Below, piece after piece: positions 17,787-27,285 of a DNA stretch of 64,000 nt. Made by a program: the position numbers and the translations under genes. Within the stretch, counting starts at the first letter, position 1. Each line of letters begins with the position of its first letter. The notes under the pieces are model-generated. The model searched no databases and was not told the origin of the DNA. It was given only the letters and a program-made list of their open reading frames with translations. Origin of the DNA: Gammaproteobacteria bacterium. Lineage in GTDB: Bacteria; Pseudomonadota; Gammaproteobacteria; DSM-16500. The stretch is from NCBI GenBank assembly GCA_031291175.1, contig JARLJO010000064.1, forward strand, positions 1 through 64,000. The letters run 5' to 3'.

Positions 17787-17905
17787 TGACTGGGGTCCTG
17801 TCAGGGTAGGTTTACTTTTTTCGTGCTCGTAAACTCCGCGCGTAAAAAGCAAACCTCCCCTGCCACCCCGTTTTTTTGATTCGCTTCCACTTCGCGGAAG
17901 CGAAA
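17787..17905 (+). repeat. Dispersed two-hairpin repeat, family A, copy 2
   Basis: TGACTGGGGTCCTGTCAGGG start, GTAGGTTTAC arm, CGTGCTCG...CTCCGCGCG centre, CAAACCTCCCC arm, CCCCGTTTTTTT, then a tail hairpin TTCGCTTCC/GGAAGCGAA. Confidence 0.88.
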
Positions 17906-17924
17906 AGAACGTATTTACATTGAC

Positions 17925-18095
17925 TCATTGCCCAGAGAACTCCGATGCATCGCTTCCAAACCCCGACGTACCGTGGCTTGTCCACGGTATCCAGCGATTG
18001 AAACCTGACTCGAGAGCCCGCAGACAAGCCACGGTACGTAGAGGTTATATGTGCTACATCAGAGTTCTATGTACTATGAGTCAATGGTTTTAATA
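17925..18095. repeat. MITE-like long palindrome, family C, copy 1
   Basis: Ends are inverted copies of each other: CATTGACTCAT...AGAACTCCGATG at the left and the complement of CATTGACTCATAG...GAACTCTGATG at the right. Inside, ACGTACCGTGGCTTGTC (from 17966) is repeated in reverse at 18023-18040. The whole can fold into one long hairpin. No transposase is encoded. Confidence 0.75.
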
Positions 18096-18172
18096 GTTAG
18101 AGGTAATGATATGACGGGGATCCACAATGCAAAAGTGATGACAAAAAGACAACAAAAAATCCATTGAAAAAA

Positions 18173-20665
18173 TTACTGCCTGCCCGAAGAAGCCTTCTTC
18201 GTTTTAGAAGAAGAATGCATCTCAATAACAACAGGTCTTTCCTTATCTTGAGCAGAAGGCGCCGCATCACGAGACAACCACTTTAACAAACCGCTTTTTT
18301 TGGAACTACTCGCTTTCTTTAATGAACTGAGCTGCTCTTGTAACTCTTCATCGTCATCAGTAAATAAATCATCATAGTTCTGATCTTCAGCTTCTAATAA
18401 ACGCTCTTTTTTATCATCCACCGCCGTGCGCGCCACACCATCAAATGCAAAGAAACGATGACGCTCTACACGCTGAGAAGAAGGTTGACGATTTGCTGCT
18501 GGCGCCATGACTTGCTGCGCTTCTTCTTTTGCTTCCTCTTTTGCTTCTTCCGCTTCTTCGCCTGCTACCGGCTCTTCTCTTGGCAATGCTGCTGGCGCTA
18601 CTACCGCACCTGGTTTATTCGTGCAAGCACGTAAAGCCCATGCAGCCAACATGCCATAAAAAACTGGCAAATAGAGCGCGCCAAAAGTAATCGAAATACC
18701 AGACCAATAAACCGCTAAAAATCCCGAATAAAATCGAATATAAGTCGACTGATTACAACTAATAAAACGATTACCCAATGTCAAACCAAATAAAACAAGT
18801 GCGCCACCATAGCTTGCAAATTCAGGACAACCCTTGGTGATGACAAAGTCAAAAACAGAATTCCCTCTATAAGTAATAGAGTCTGCTAAATCACCAATAG
18901 AGATTTTTTTCAGCTGGTCTAAAAAATTGATGCTATCGTAAGGACAGATTTCTTTGATACCGTCAGCAAGTGACCTATTCACAAAACTGATGCTGGAATT
19001 TGTCAATAATAAATCATCAAATCTTCTTTCTTCCGTAATACCATCACGATTAATTGGCAGCGCATAATTCAATGCTCGATAAAAAAGGGGAACACCCACC
19101 AATAAAACACCGGCAGCACCTGCTTTCATCGCTGTTTCATGAACCTTCTGAAATTTTTCTAAAAAAGGCTTTATCGTATCTAGTGACACCATTCGTCTAA
19201 ATGGCGTAAAAGTGGTAAGCAAAATGGCCAGAGAATAAAACGAAACTTCGGCGATCGTATAAAGAGGATAGAACTTATCCATTTCCAAATTGGCAATCCC
19301 ACCGCCAAAAATCAGCGTAGCCTTTGCCGCAGTACACTCAGGAGTAGAAATATCTTCCCCTGTAATAACAGCCATCCATTCTCTCAATATAGGAGGACAA
19401 TTAGACAGCGCTGCAAACTCATTTGCGGTATTGTAGGCACGGGTAACAGAAAACCATGTCAAAAACAGCAGCGAAGCAGAATATCCCAGCGCCCAGACAA
19501 ATTCACGATGGGCCCACTTGTCTTTATCTTCATCTCGCAGGCTTAAAAATTTTAGAATTCTTTGGTGAATTTTTTCATTAAATTTTCGACCGTAGCGTTC
19601 GGGTACAAAAAAATAAGCTAACATTCCAAAAGAAAGCACAGCTAAAGCGCCAAATGACGCTGTCATCCACGGATAAATCAGCAATGCCAGATGAGCGTAT
19701 TGTTTTTCAGCGGGACAAGTATCTAAAACAACGGTAGATTTATCACAATCTATTTTATCAGACAAACTATCCGCTTTTTGCATCCAGATAATTAAGCCAG
19801 GAAAAGCGAAGCCAACCAGCATGATTTTAAAATAACGCATTAACTCTTTGCGATAGCTTTGAATATTCCTCGCCATTTGTTCTAGACGGGAAGGGTTTTC
19901 GCGAATTTCTTCTAATAAATCTCTCTGCACGCCATGCTGACGAATAGACTGAATCATATGATTCATTTTTTCACTGGAAAATTCATAAGAACGCAACATC
20001 CCAGCATTCTTTACATTTTTCTCTTCAAGCAACTCAACCAGCTCATTCATGAGATGGCGTTTCCAGCATTTTTTACCACCCTGATAAGCCGCACCTAACC
20101 CTGCCACGAGAATCGTAACAAAAGCACTGGTGGTGGTGTAACGAATCGCTTCCAACCTAACAACAGTACCGTCAAATGCAATGGCTTCAATATCTTCCGA
20201 GGTAAATCGACAGGTAAACCATAACAATTCCATCAGAGAAGATAAAAATTCTTCGTATTCGATAGGAAATTGAATTGCACCAGTAAAAAATAACAGCGGA
20301 CCTACGATGGCAAAAACCGTTGCGTAGAGAAGCATGATCTTCTGACTACGGGTTTTGACTTGCATCTTAGCTAACAGTTCTTCTAAATCAATTTCGTCAT
20401 CCGGCACATCGAAAGCGTTATAATCGCCTCCTTCCGCCATTTCTTCATCAGGTTGATTTTCTTTATTTTCATCATTGGGGACGACGAGGCTGTCATAAAA
20501 ATCATCGCGCAAACCACGACCGGCATCGAAGTCTAGTAGATACTCTGGATCATTGGCTTGAAGATGTTGATCGGCCTGTTCGTTTTGAACCAACATAGCA
20601 CCTTGAGGTCTTCCAAGATCAGGCAGTGTCGGTGGCACGAGCGGCAGATTTTTATTAGAATGCAT
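18173..20665 (-). CDS. Large multi-pass membrane protein of unknown function
   Basis: 830 residues; I do not recognise a family. Residues 1-100 are soluble, acidic and Pro-rich (EENQPDEEM, DDEIDLEELL). From about residue 108 to 680 there are about ten hydrophobic segments with loops, including a helical stretch at about 190-280. The C-terminal 140 residues are hydrophilic with EAEEAKEEAKEEA, a DDDEE cluster and a basic Ser/Lys-rich end. No signal peptide, ATP-binding or transporter motif seen. It is monocistronic and flanked by two related repeat blocks. A lineage-specific envelope protein or a secreted multi-pass effector are both possible. Confidence 0.75.
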   Translation of the reverse strand: MHSNKNLPLVPPTLPDLGRPQGAMLVQNEQADQHLQANDPEYLLDFDAGRGLRDDFYDSLVVPNDENKENQPDEEMAEGGDYNAFDVPDDEIDLEELLAKMQVKTRSQKIMLLYATVFAIVGPLLFFTGAIQFPIEYEEFLSSLMELLWFTCRFTSEDIEAIAFDGTVVRLEAIRYTTTSAFVTILVAGLGAAYQGGKKCWKRHLMNELVELLEEKNVKNAGMLRSYEFSSEKMNHMIQSIRQHGVQRDLLEEIRENPSRLEQMARNIQSYRKELMRYFKIMLVGFAFPGLIIWMQKADSLSDKIDCDKSTVVLDTCPAEKQYAHLALLIYPWMTASFGALAVLSFGMLAYFFVPERYGRKFNEKIHQRILKFLSLRDEDKDKWAHREFVWALGYSASLLFLTWFSVTRAYNTANEFAALSNCPPILREWMAVITGEDISTPECTAAKATLIFGGGIANLEMDKFYPLYTIAEVSFYSLAILLTTFTPFRRMVSLDTIKPFLEKFQKVHETAMKAGAAGVLLVGVPLFYRALNYALPINRDGITEERRFDDLLLTNSSISFVNRSLADGIKEICPYDSINFLDQLKKISIGDLADSITYRGNSVFDFVITKGCPEFASYGGALVLFGLTLGNRFISCNQSTYIRFYSGFLAVYWSGISITFGALYLPVFYGMLAAWALRACTNKPGAVVAPAALPREEPVAGEEAEEAKEEAKEEAQQVMAPAANRQPSSQRVERHRFFAFDGVARTAVDDKKERLLEAEDQNYDDLFTDDDEELQEQLSSLKKASSSKKSGLLKWLSRDAAPSAQDKERPVVIEMHSSSKTKKASSGRQ

Positions 20666-21023
20666 GTGCTGCTATTTTCCTCGTTTCATCTAATAGCGGG
20701 TGCGATTTTAGCAGTTATAATCGCGCAAGAATATCATTTAAACCCACACTGATCAATTAAAATACAAAGAAACACGTGAATTATCTCTATTTAAACTTGC
20801 CTGACACCCGAGCCCCCAATGATGGACAGCAAGCGATAGCCTCGGCTGCTTGTACCATACCAAGTCATTCTTAAGACCATATTAAGCATACAAAATAAAT
20901 GTCTATTTACTTATAACAACATGATTAAATGAGAAAATAGCACAATACGATGAATCCCCCGCCTAAGCGCACAGTGACCGGCAAATTTGTGTAAATTCTC
21001 GTCTTCCCCGCTAAGGGCGCATA
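20666..21023. other. Intergenic region upstream of the 830-residue protein
   Basis: Contains the presumed promoter of that gene (no clear boxes) and no supported gene. The right end (21004-21032) forms a hairpin TTCCCCGC/GCGGGGAA that runs into repeat B copy 2. Confidence 0.4.
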
Positions 21024-21070
21024 GGCGGGGAACCACTCCTAAAACTACACTAATATCAATGGAATACTCT
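21024..21070 (+). repeat. Repeat family B, copy 2
   Basis: GGCGGGGAACCACTCC, then TAAAACTACACTAATATC and GGAATACTCT, matching 17735-17782. It is followed by a degraded family A start (GGATCTTGTCAGGAT). Confidence 0.75.
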
Positions 21071-21117
21071 GAAGCAACGAGGATCTTGTCAGGATCATGT
21101 CATTCCCCGTAAGCTCT

Positions 21118-21165
21118 CAAACCCCGACGTACCGTGGCTTGTCCACGGTACGTCGGCGTTCTTTG
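21118..21165. repeat. CTTGT-loop palindrome, family C, copy 2
   Basis: A 33-base stretch (21118-21150) is identical to 17957-17989. Here the hairpin is perfect: CCGACGTACCGTGG / CTTGT / CCACGGTACGTCGG (21124-21156). The downstream CTATGAGTAAATGGTTTTAA also matches the right end of copy 1. Confidence 0.8.
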
Positions 21166-21198
21166 TGCTATGAGTAAATGGTTTTAATAGTTACGGGT

Positions 21199-21270
21199 AA
21201 ATATGGTCAGGATAGATTTACTTTTTTCGCGAGAGTTCGACTCCACGCGTAAAAACACAACTGTACCAGA
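21199..21270 (+). repeat. Dispersed repeat, family A, degraded copy
   Basis: GGTCAGGATAGATTTAC, TTTTTTCGCGAGAG and CTCCACGCGTAAAAA match the core of family A, but the GGGGT/ACCCC ends and tail hairpin are lost. Confidence 0.6.
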
Positions 21271-21350
21271 CACAAGTACGCCTACGCAGGAATAACAAGA
21301 ATTTATATAAATGCTAATACGGCAGGGTCATTTTTGATTGATTCAATAAA

Positions 21351-21369
21351 GCCGCTTAACATAAGCGGC
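21351..21369 (-). terminator. Terminator hairpin after the DUF2147 gene
   Basis: GCCGCTTA/TAAGCGGC stem with a 3-base loop. On the minus strand it is followed by TTTATT, 22 bases after the DUF2147 stop. Confidence 0.6.
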
Positions 21370-21390
21370 CATAAAGTTTTTATAGCGAGA

Positions 21391-21864
21391 TTAGCGTGCT
21401 GATGCTGATCCAACGCGTAACCAGGTTTGTGTACGGCCAAGCAGCGAAAATCCAATGTAACCGTGAACATTAAGCTTAGCGCCATTATCCACCACACGCA
21501 TATTGCAATGATAAGTTTTGCCGGTACTCGGATCTAAAATTTCACCACCTTCCCATTGCGTCTCACCTTGTTTTAAACCGGTGAGAATAACCATGCCCAC
21601 AATACGCTGATTATGCTTTTCCCCTTCACAAGCCTCGCATACTTCATTTATGTCTTTGCCAGGCTTAGGCCAAATCTTTACAATTCTTCCGTTTAAACTA
21701 CCGTCTGACTGCTCTGATATTTGCATAATGCTTTTAGGTTTTCCTGTCACATCGTCTATTGTTTTCCAATAGCCTACCGGCGATTGATTATTCTGCGAAG
21801 GCGCCGCATAAGCCACTGTTAAACCAAACACCATCAAGACAAATTGCAATAAAATATGACGCAT
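21391..21864 (-). CDS. DUF2147 secreted protein
   Basis: 157 residues. The N-terminal signal peptide ends at about residue 20 (VAYA). The body matches DUF2147: GYWKTIDDVTGKPKSIMQI, NGRIVKIW, a CEACEGE segment, GGEILDPSTGKTYHC, and a final FSLLGRTQTWLRV. The domain is a periplasmic beta-barrel of unknown role, common in bacteria. AGGAGAG stands before the ATG. It follows adk by 33 bases on the same strand, so co-transcription is possible. Confidence 0.85.
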   Translation of the reverse strand: MRHILLQFVLMVFGLTVAYAAPSQNNQSPVGYWKTIDDVTGKPKSIMQISEQSDGSLNGRIVKIWPKPGKDINEVCEACEGEKHNQRIVGMVILTGLKQGETQWEGGEILDPSTGKTYHCNMRVVDNGAKLNVHGYIGFSLLGRTQTWLRVGSASAR

Positions 21865-21897
21865 AAAGATCCCTCTCCTTGTGAATAGTAAAATGAT

Positions 21898-22569
21898 TTA
21901 CACTCGTTGGCGTGCTGATTCTAATGCTGCAAAAATCTCATCTCTGACTTGTAACACGGGATTCGTCCCATCTACCCGAATATAAACCGGCGCATGTGGG
22001 TCAGCTTTCTTAGCGGCTTCCAGATAGTACTTCACCAAGGGTTCTGTTTGTTGATGATAAACTGCAAGCCGTTTGCGTATCGTCTCTTCTTCATCATCGA
22101 CTCGTTGAATCAATGGCTCACCCGTCACATCATCACGATCAGCCACTTTAGGCGGATTATAAATCAGGTGATAAGTACGTCCTGATCCAGGATGAGTACG
22201 ACGACCACTGAGTCGACTGATCACCTCCGCATCTGGAACATGTATCTCAATAATATAATCAAGATAAACAGCATTCTCACGCAAAGCTTCTGCTTGTGGA
22301 ATTGTACGTGGAAAACCGTCTAATAAAGCGCCTGGTGCGCAATCAGGCTCTTCCAAGCGAGCTTTAACAAGCTTTATCATAATATCATCTGAAACCAGAC
22401 GTCCTTCATCCATGATTTTTTTCGCTTCCAATCCAATCGGTGTACCCGCTTTGGTCGCGGCACGCAGCATATCGCCTGTGGAAATTTGCGGAATATTGAA
22501 TTTTTCTGTAATGAATGTGGCTTGAGTGCCTTTTCCTGCCCCTGGGGAGCCGAGTAAAACTAAACGCAT
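21898..22569 (-). CDS. adk: Adenylate kinase
   Basis: Interconverts ATP + AMP and two ADP. 223 residues, slightly longer than E. coli Adk (214). P-loop GSPGAGKGT at 7-15, AMP site STGDMLR, DGFPRT, and a LID domain ([12 protein letters not shown]) without zinc Cys residues, as in the gammaproteobacterial long form. AGGAG precedes the ATG by a normal distance. Confidence 0.97.
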   Translation of the reverse strand: MRLVLLGSPGAGKGTQATFITEKFNIPQISTGDMLRAATKAGTPIGLEAKKIMDEGRLVSDDIMIKLVKARLEEPDCAPGALLDGFPRTIPQAEALRENAVYLDYIIEIHVPDAEVISRLSGRRTHPGSGRTYHLIYNPPKVADRDDVTGEPLIQRVDDEEETIRKRLAVYHQQTEPLVKYYLEAAKKADPHAPVYIRVDGTNPVLQVRDEIFAALESARQRV

Positions 22570-22797
22570 GTAGACTTGCTCCTACTTCAATTAGAGGATT
22601 ATTTTAGTTGATTGAATAGGGTTATGACCAGAAATAGTTTTGTAGGGGACTTTCAGATAGGATGCGTTTTCAGGAAATAATGCTAAAAGCCCATTGTGGA
22701 GTATTTTTTGATCAGCCCTAAAATAAGAAAAATAAACACTCTCTCCTACCCGGTTTTTATCAAATTCAGCGCACCTACACTTCAAGAATACGGATAC

Positions 22798-23376
22798 TCA
22801 CTTAAACCGAATAAGAGAATCATCCTCATCATTTAAATTAATAGAGATAGGCGTAGCTTTAGTATATTGCTTTAAAACACCCAGCGCCCGCTGACTGCCA
22901 GATTCGTTCCATAAATCATAAGCCTGCAGTGGCAGCAAATCAGGGCATTCTTTGGTATAGCACCGGGTGGACTGCAACACATCCATTATTGTCACAAAGT
23001 GTCTCGTCAAACGACCATAAACATCATTATGCGACTTTGAAATATTCGAATAAGCGGAGCGACCAAGGTTAATAAAATATCCTATTTTCACCAAGCGCTT
23101 TTCGGTAGCACCAGGAAATAAACCCGCAAATAGCAGACAGGTATCACCTACTCCTTTTAGCACCACTTCACGCTGATTAGCTGATAGCTTTAGGCCTTCT
23201 AAAAAACTCGTTGCCATGATTTGTTTCACCATTTCCGGCTTATCCATATAACGAACTAACATAAAAACCAGATAGGCCTCGATCTCCTCCTGTAATTGAG
23301 TACCGCACAGACTTTCTGCCTCATGAATAATCTCACGCCATAAAGCAACGGGGGTTGCACTGACTAATACTTTCAT
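22798..23376 (-). CDS. Conserved hypothetical protein, alpha-helical
   Basis: 192 residues, soluble, predicted all-helical (EAESLCGTQLQEEIEAYLVF; TRHFVTIMDVLQ). No catalytic motif, signal peptide or membrane segment. I recall similar short proteins in Legionella/Coxiella relatives but cannot name a family. It is divergent from lpxH with an 85-base spacer. Confidence 0.7.
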   Translation of the reverse strand: MKVLVSATPVALWREIIHEAESLCGTQLQEEIEAYLVFMLVRYMDKPEMVKQIMATSFLEGLKLSANQREVVLKGVGDTCLLFAGLFPGATEKRLVKIGYFINLGRSAYSNISKSHNDVYGRLTRHFVTIMDVLQSTRCYTKECPDLLPLQAYDLWNESGSQRALGVLKQYTKATPISINLNDEDDSLIRFK

Positions 23377-23461
23377 GGCATCTTCCCCTATAAAGTTAAG
23401 ACCCTACATTTAGTATAGTCCTTATTTTCAAAGGTTAACCTCTTGACAGGCTGAGTATATT

Positions 23462-24184
23462 ATGATCAACATGTTTATTTCGGATTTGCATCTAGAAGAA
23501 GCCAGACCTGACATTAGCGCTATATTCTTGAAATTTTTACAACAAGATGCCCAAAAAGCCGATGCACTCTACATTTTAGGTGATTTTTTTGAAGTCTGGA
23601 TTGGTGACGATGACTTATCGTCATTTAATGTGATGATAATGGACGCGTTAGCAGAAGCGACTCGCAATGGATTACAGATTTATATTATGCATGGCAATCG
23701 GGATTTTTTACTCGGCAAATCTTTTTGCAAACGCTCTCGCTGTCAGCTGATATCCGATGAATACGTCATCTCTATCGCAGGCGTTCCGCATCTCTTGATG
23801 CATGGCGATACACTTTGTACCGATGATACTGCTTATTTAAAATTTCGAAAAAAATCACGCATCTGGTTTTTTCAAAAATTATTTTTATTAAAATCACTGG
23901 CAACACGAAAAAAAATTGCGGCCGATATGCGCGAAAAAAGCAAAGCTTATACCAGCACCGCACCAGAAAAAATCATGGATGTCACGCAAGCTGAAGTCGA
24001 ACGCGTCATGACAAAGCACAATGTGCAGCACTTAATTCACGGACATACTCACAGACCAGCAGTGCATGAATTTAACTTAAACGGCTCACCCGCAACACGA
24101 ACTGTGCTTGCGCCTTGGCATGAATATGGCAGTCTTTTGATTTGCGATGACGATGGTAATAATGAAGTGGTCATGCTCACTTAA
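23462..24184 (+). CDS. lpxH: UDP-2,3-diacylglucosamine diphosphatase
   Basis: Peripheral inner-membrane phosphoesterase that makes lipid X in lipid A synthesis, so the cell makes LPS. 240 residues with all calcineurin-like motifs: D8-L-H10, GDFFEVWIGDD, HGNRDF, MHGD and HGHTHRP. ATG at 23462; an alternative ATG three codons later would also fit. Length and motifs are ordinary. Confidence 0.96.
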   Translation: MINMFISDLHLEEARPDISAIFLKFLQQDAQKADALYILGDFFEVWIGDDDLSSFNVMIMDALAEATRNGLQIYIMHGNRDFLLGKSFCKRSRCQLISDEYVISIAGVPHLLMHGDTLCTDDTAYLKFRKKSRIWFFQKLFLLKSLATRKKIAADMREKSKAYTSTAPEKIMDVTQAEVERVMTKHNVQHLIHGHTHRPAVHEFNLNGSPATRTVLAPWHEYGSLLICDDDGNNEVVMLT

Positions 24185-24198
24185 TTAGACTAAACGCT

Positions 24199-24615
24199 TT
24201 ACTCACCCAATACAGAAACCGTGATTTTTCGCGTATGCGTTTGCAAGCGATGTTCCCACAAATAAATCCCTTGCCAAACACCCAAGTCCAACACTTGATT
24301 CGAAACAGGAATGGTCAGAGCACTTTGCGTTAAGATAGTACGCACATGCGATGGCATATCGTCAGGACCTTCCGCCACATGACTAAATAAGTTATCTCCA
24401 TCCGGGACAAGATGCCCCATAAAAACTTCCATATCTCTTTGAACGGAAACGTCTGCATTTTCACAAATGATGATTGAAGCGCTAGTATGATGCAAAAAAA
24501 TATTGCAAATTCCGACGACAATTTTAGACGCGACTACTATCTCTAAAACTTGAGCGGTGACATTTATCATGCCACGACCAGGCGTTGTCACTTTAAACGA
24601 TTTTTGAGTCACCAT
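24199..24615 (-). CDS. YjbQ/UPF0047 family protein
   Basis: 138 residues. The family signature is complete: HHTSASIIICENAD (about 42-55), HVAEGPDDMPSHVRTIL and LGVWQGIYLWEHR. YjbQ proteins have weak thiamine-phosphate synthase activity in vitro and an uncertain cellular role. The gene is convergent with lpxH (14-base gap). Confidence 0.9.
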   Translation of the reverse strand: MVTQKSFKVTTPGRGMINVTAQVLEIVVASKIVVGICNIFLHHTSASIIICENADVSVQRDMEVFMGHLVPDGDNLFSHVAEGPDDMPSHVRTILTQSALTIPVSNQVLDLGVWQGIYLWEHRLQTHTRKITVSVLGE

Positions 24616-24656
24616 GATAGTGCTAGATCCCTATGAAGATATAGCATGAATGGATA

Positions 24657-24694
24657 CATAACCTGGCTGATACCTCTGTATCAGCCAGGTTATG
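24657..24694. terminator. Perfect 17-bp hairpin between SPOR and yjbQ genes
   Basis: CATAACCTGGCTGATAC / CTCT / GTATCAGCCAGGTTATG. The stem is exact, without a following U-tract on either strand. It lies just after the SPOR gene stop and before the yjbQ start (minus strand), so it may stop or attenuate read-through. Confidence 0.55.
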
Positions 24695-24700
24695 TTAGCT

Positions 24701-25531
24701 TTATAGCTCGATTGGTTTAAAAGTTAAAACAATTCCACGCATATTTGTGTCTTGTTCGATTTTGCTTGCCAAGGTGGAAGCCGCAACTTGCTTGGCCTCA
24801 GGCCCCACGTAAACGCGTGTTTGCCCGTTGCTCTTTGTCTCAAAGGTAAATGCTTTGTAACCTTTAGCGCGCAGCGAATTCGTCAAACGTTCAGCATTAT
24901 GCTTATCTTTAAAACTACCTAATTGAATAACCCATGCGGTTTTCTTCAATTTGGTAAGATCAGCCTTGGTTGCATCCAGTTGATTCAAATCATCACGCAT
25001 ATTTGCTTCCGTCAACTGCGTTACTTCACCACCCTGACCGATTACCAGAACATCAGTGCCAGGCGCTGGCACTAAACTTGCGTGAGCATCGCTTTCCATA
25101 GCATTAGGCGCTGAGACAAACTTTTTCGGCGTTTTTGCGACACTGGCTACAGCTATCACTGGCTTCGCATTATTTTTTTCATTCATCTTTGCAGCAATGG
25201 CAGCAGCCGCCTCTTGCATAGCAGGTTGCAAATTCACTTTCAGTGGAGTGACAACTGGAGCAGGCTTATTGGCAGCAACATCTGCTGATGTCATAGCCTT
25301 TTTAATCATTTCGCCTGTTTTTGAAGGCGGGATAGAAGATTTTGCTGCAAGCGCAACCGCAGCGCTATTCATATTCGCATTTTGTTGATCAGGAAAGGGT
25401 GGCGCTTTAATTTCCGATGTTTGCAGGGGAGATTGCGCTACATTTGTATTGAACAGTAGCGGCAGCATAATAATAACTAGAGCAAATACAACTAATACAC
25501 CAATAATCCTTCGCGTCATTGTCTTTTCCAT
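24701..25531 (-). CDS. SPOR-domain cell-division protein (DedD-like)
   Basis: 276 residues. A single N-terminal membrane anchor (about 8-27) is followed by a long Ala/Pro/Lys linker and a C-terminal SPOR domain (WVIQLGSFKDKHNAERL ... YVGPEA) from about residue 198. SPOR domains bind denuded peptidoglycan at the septum. The position after accD matches DedD in the accD-folC-dedD order of related bacteria, but folC is missing here. Start at 25531 with GAGG upstream; ATG at 25519 is possible. Confidence 0.85.
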   Translation of the reverse strand: MEKTMTRRIIGVLVVFALVIIMLPLLFNTNVAQSPLQTSEIKAPPFPDQQNANMNSAAVALAAKSSIPPSKTGEMIKKAMTSADVAANKPAPVVTPLKVNLQPAMQEAAAAIAAKMNEKNNAKPVIAVASVAKTPKKFVSAPNAMESDAHASLVPAPGTDVLVIGQGGEVTQLTEANMRDDLNQLDATKADLTKLKKTAWVIQLGSFKDKHNAERLTNSLRAKGYKAFTFETKSNGQTRVYVGPEAKQVAASTLASKIEQDTNMRGIVLTFKPIEL

Positions 25532-25553
25532 AAGTAATACACCTCAATGTTTG

Positions 25554-26432
25554 TTATTCCAATTTAGCTTCAAAAACTATACGTTGCCTCGTTAACTTTG
25601 CCAACAATCTGACAATACATTCTCGCATTTGACGTCTATCGACTATCATATCAACCGCACCGTGTTTTAATAAAAACTCACTTCGTTGAAAACCTTCTGG
25701 GAGTTTTTCACGGACGGTTTGCTCAATCACGCGCGGCCCTGCAAAACCAATTAATGCCTTAGGCTCCACAATAATAATGTCACCTAACATGGCAAGACTA
25801 GCAGAAACACCGCCCATGGTAGGATCGGTTAATACAGAAATAAATGGAATGCCGTTTTCCGCCAATTTAGCCAATGCAGCACTGGTCTTAGCCATCTGCA
25901 TTAACGAAATTAATGCTTCTTGCATTCTAGCCCCACCGCTCGCTGTAAAACAAACGAAAGGAATTTTAAATTCAATACAAGTGTTAATCCCACGGACAAA
26001 ACGCTCACCAACCGCAGCACCCATCGAGCCACCAATAAAACCATATTCAAATGCGGAGGCAACCACAGGCATGCCAAACAACTGGCCTCTCAATACAATC
26101 AATGCTTCTTTTTCGTTGGTATCTCTTTGCGCGGCAGACAAACGATCCTTATATTTTTTAAGGTCGCGAAATTTTAGCTTATCTACAGGTAAGACATCCG
26201 CGCCAATTTCAACTTGTGGGCTGGGATCAAGGAAATATTCAAGACGCTTACGTGCACTGATGCGCATATGATAATCGCACTTAGGACACACTTCTAAGTT
26301 ACGCTCTAACTCCGAACGATATAGCACGGCGGCGCATTTGTCACACTTAGACCACAAGCCTTCAGGAACGCCTTTTTTGGTCACCGCATCGGTACGGATT
26401 CGGGAAGGTAATAACTTTTTAAACCAGCTCAT
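25554..26432 (-). CDS. accD: Acetyl-CoA carboxylase carboxyltransferase subunit beta
   Basis: Moves the carboxyl group from biotin carboxyl carrier to acetyl-CoA, with AccA, in fatty-acid synthesis. 292 residues. The N-terminal zinc ribbon has Cys30, Cys33, Cys49 and Cys52, followed by the crotonase-type fold with [11 protein letters not shown] and [10 protein letters not shown]. It lies 22 bases upstream of the SPOR gene. Confidence 0.97.
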   Translation of the reverse strand: MSWFKKLLPSRIRTDAVTKKGVPEGLWSKCDKCAAVLYRSELERNLEVCPKCDYHMRISARKRLEYFLDPSPQVEIGADVLPVDKLKFRDLKKYKDRLSAAQRDTNEKEALIVLRGQLFGMPVVASAFEYGFIGGSMGAAVGERFVRGINTCIEFKIPFVCFTASGGARMQEALISLMQMAKTSAALAKLAENGIPFISVLTDPTMGGVSASLAMLGDIIIVEPKALIGFAGPRVIEQTVREKLPEGFQRSEFLLKHGAVDMIVDRRQMRECIVRLLAKLTRQRIVFEAKLE

Positions 26433-26499
26433 TCGCTTTGCTCTACTAAATCGATTGAAAAATTATTGCGATTATAGATTATTTCCTGTTTAAAAACAG

Positions 26500-27285
26500 C
26501 TATCTCAGCAGAAATAATGGTAAATTTTCGCCCTCAGGGAATAAATAAGGCGCCGGATAGGTCACCTGAGAGAGATAAAGACCGGTAGGACGAGCTGTTT
26601 CACATGCCAATCGACGGTTTTTTGCCTCCAAAACCTCGCGCGCCCAGCCAATCTCGGCTTGCCCTGATCCAATGCGCATCAAGACACCCGCAATATTACG
26701 CACCATATGTTGAAGAAAAGCGTTTGCCTCTATGTCGATGGTAATAAAGTTACCTTGGCGCGTCACCGTCAGCGAACGCACCTGACGAAAAGGCGTCTTA
26801 GCCTCACAGCGGGACGAACGGAAAGAACTAAAGTCATGCTCGCCCAGCAGATAATTAGCGGCTTCTTGCATGCGCTCTGCGTCTAGCTTGCGATAATACC
26901 AAGTCACCCGGGCAGCCAGAATGGCGGGACGGGTAATATGATTATAAATAATATAGCGATAACGACGGGCTAGTGCTGAAAAACGGGCATGAAAGTGATC
27001 ATCCACTAATTGCGCCCATCGAACGGTAATAGAAGGTGGTAAATGCGTATTAGTACCGAGCGACCAGGCATGCAGCTCTCGTTTGGCCTCCGTATCAAAA
27101 TGAACAACCTGCCCTGTCCCATGGACACCGGCATCTGTTCGACCAGCACAAAAGACTTTGACGGGGGAAGCTGCGATTTTTTCAAGAGCAGGCTCCAGGC
27201 AACCTTGAACAGTGACAAGCCCCTCTTGCGCTTGCCAGCCATAATACTCATGACCATCATATTCAATACCGAGAGCAATACGCAT
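26500..27285 (-). CDS. truA: tRNA pseudouridine(38-40) synthase
   Basis: Converts uridines 38-40 of the tRNA anticodon arm to pseudouridine. 261 residues with catalytic Asp51 in GRTDAGVHG, FHARFSALARRYRY and FLQHMVRNI. Its ATG overlaps the stop of the fimV-like gene by one base (TAATG), so the two are translationally coupled. Confidence 0.97.
   Translation of the reverse strand: MRIALGIEYDGHEYYGWQAQEGLVTVQGCLEPALEKIAASPVKVFCAGRTDAGVHGTGQVVHFDTEAKRELHAWSLGTNTHLPPSITVRWAQLVDDHFHARFSALARRYRYIIYNHITRPAILAARVTWYYRKLDAERMQEAANYLLGEHDFSSFRSSRCEAKTPFRQVRSLTVTRQGNFITIDIEANAFLQHMVRNIAGVLMRIGSGQAEIGWAREVLEAKNRRLACETARPTGLYLSQVTYPAPYLFPEGENLPLFLLR

Noticed and set aside
17812-18027. 71-codon minus frame in the repeat block
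   Set aside because: Lies wholly within palindromic repeats A and C; open only because of repeat composition.
22591-22785. 64-codon minus-strand frame between adk and the next gene
   Set aside because: TTG start, no ribosome site and no protein features; reads as ordinary spacer.
23443-23455. TTGACA followed by TATATT before lpxH as a promoter
   Set aside because: Spacing is about 7 bases, far too short for -35 and -10 boxes.
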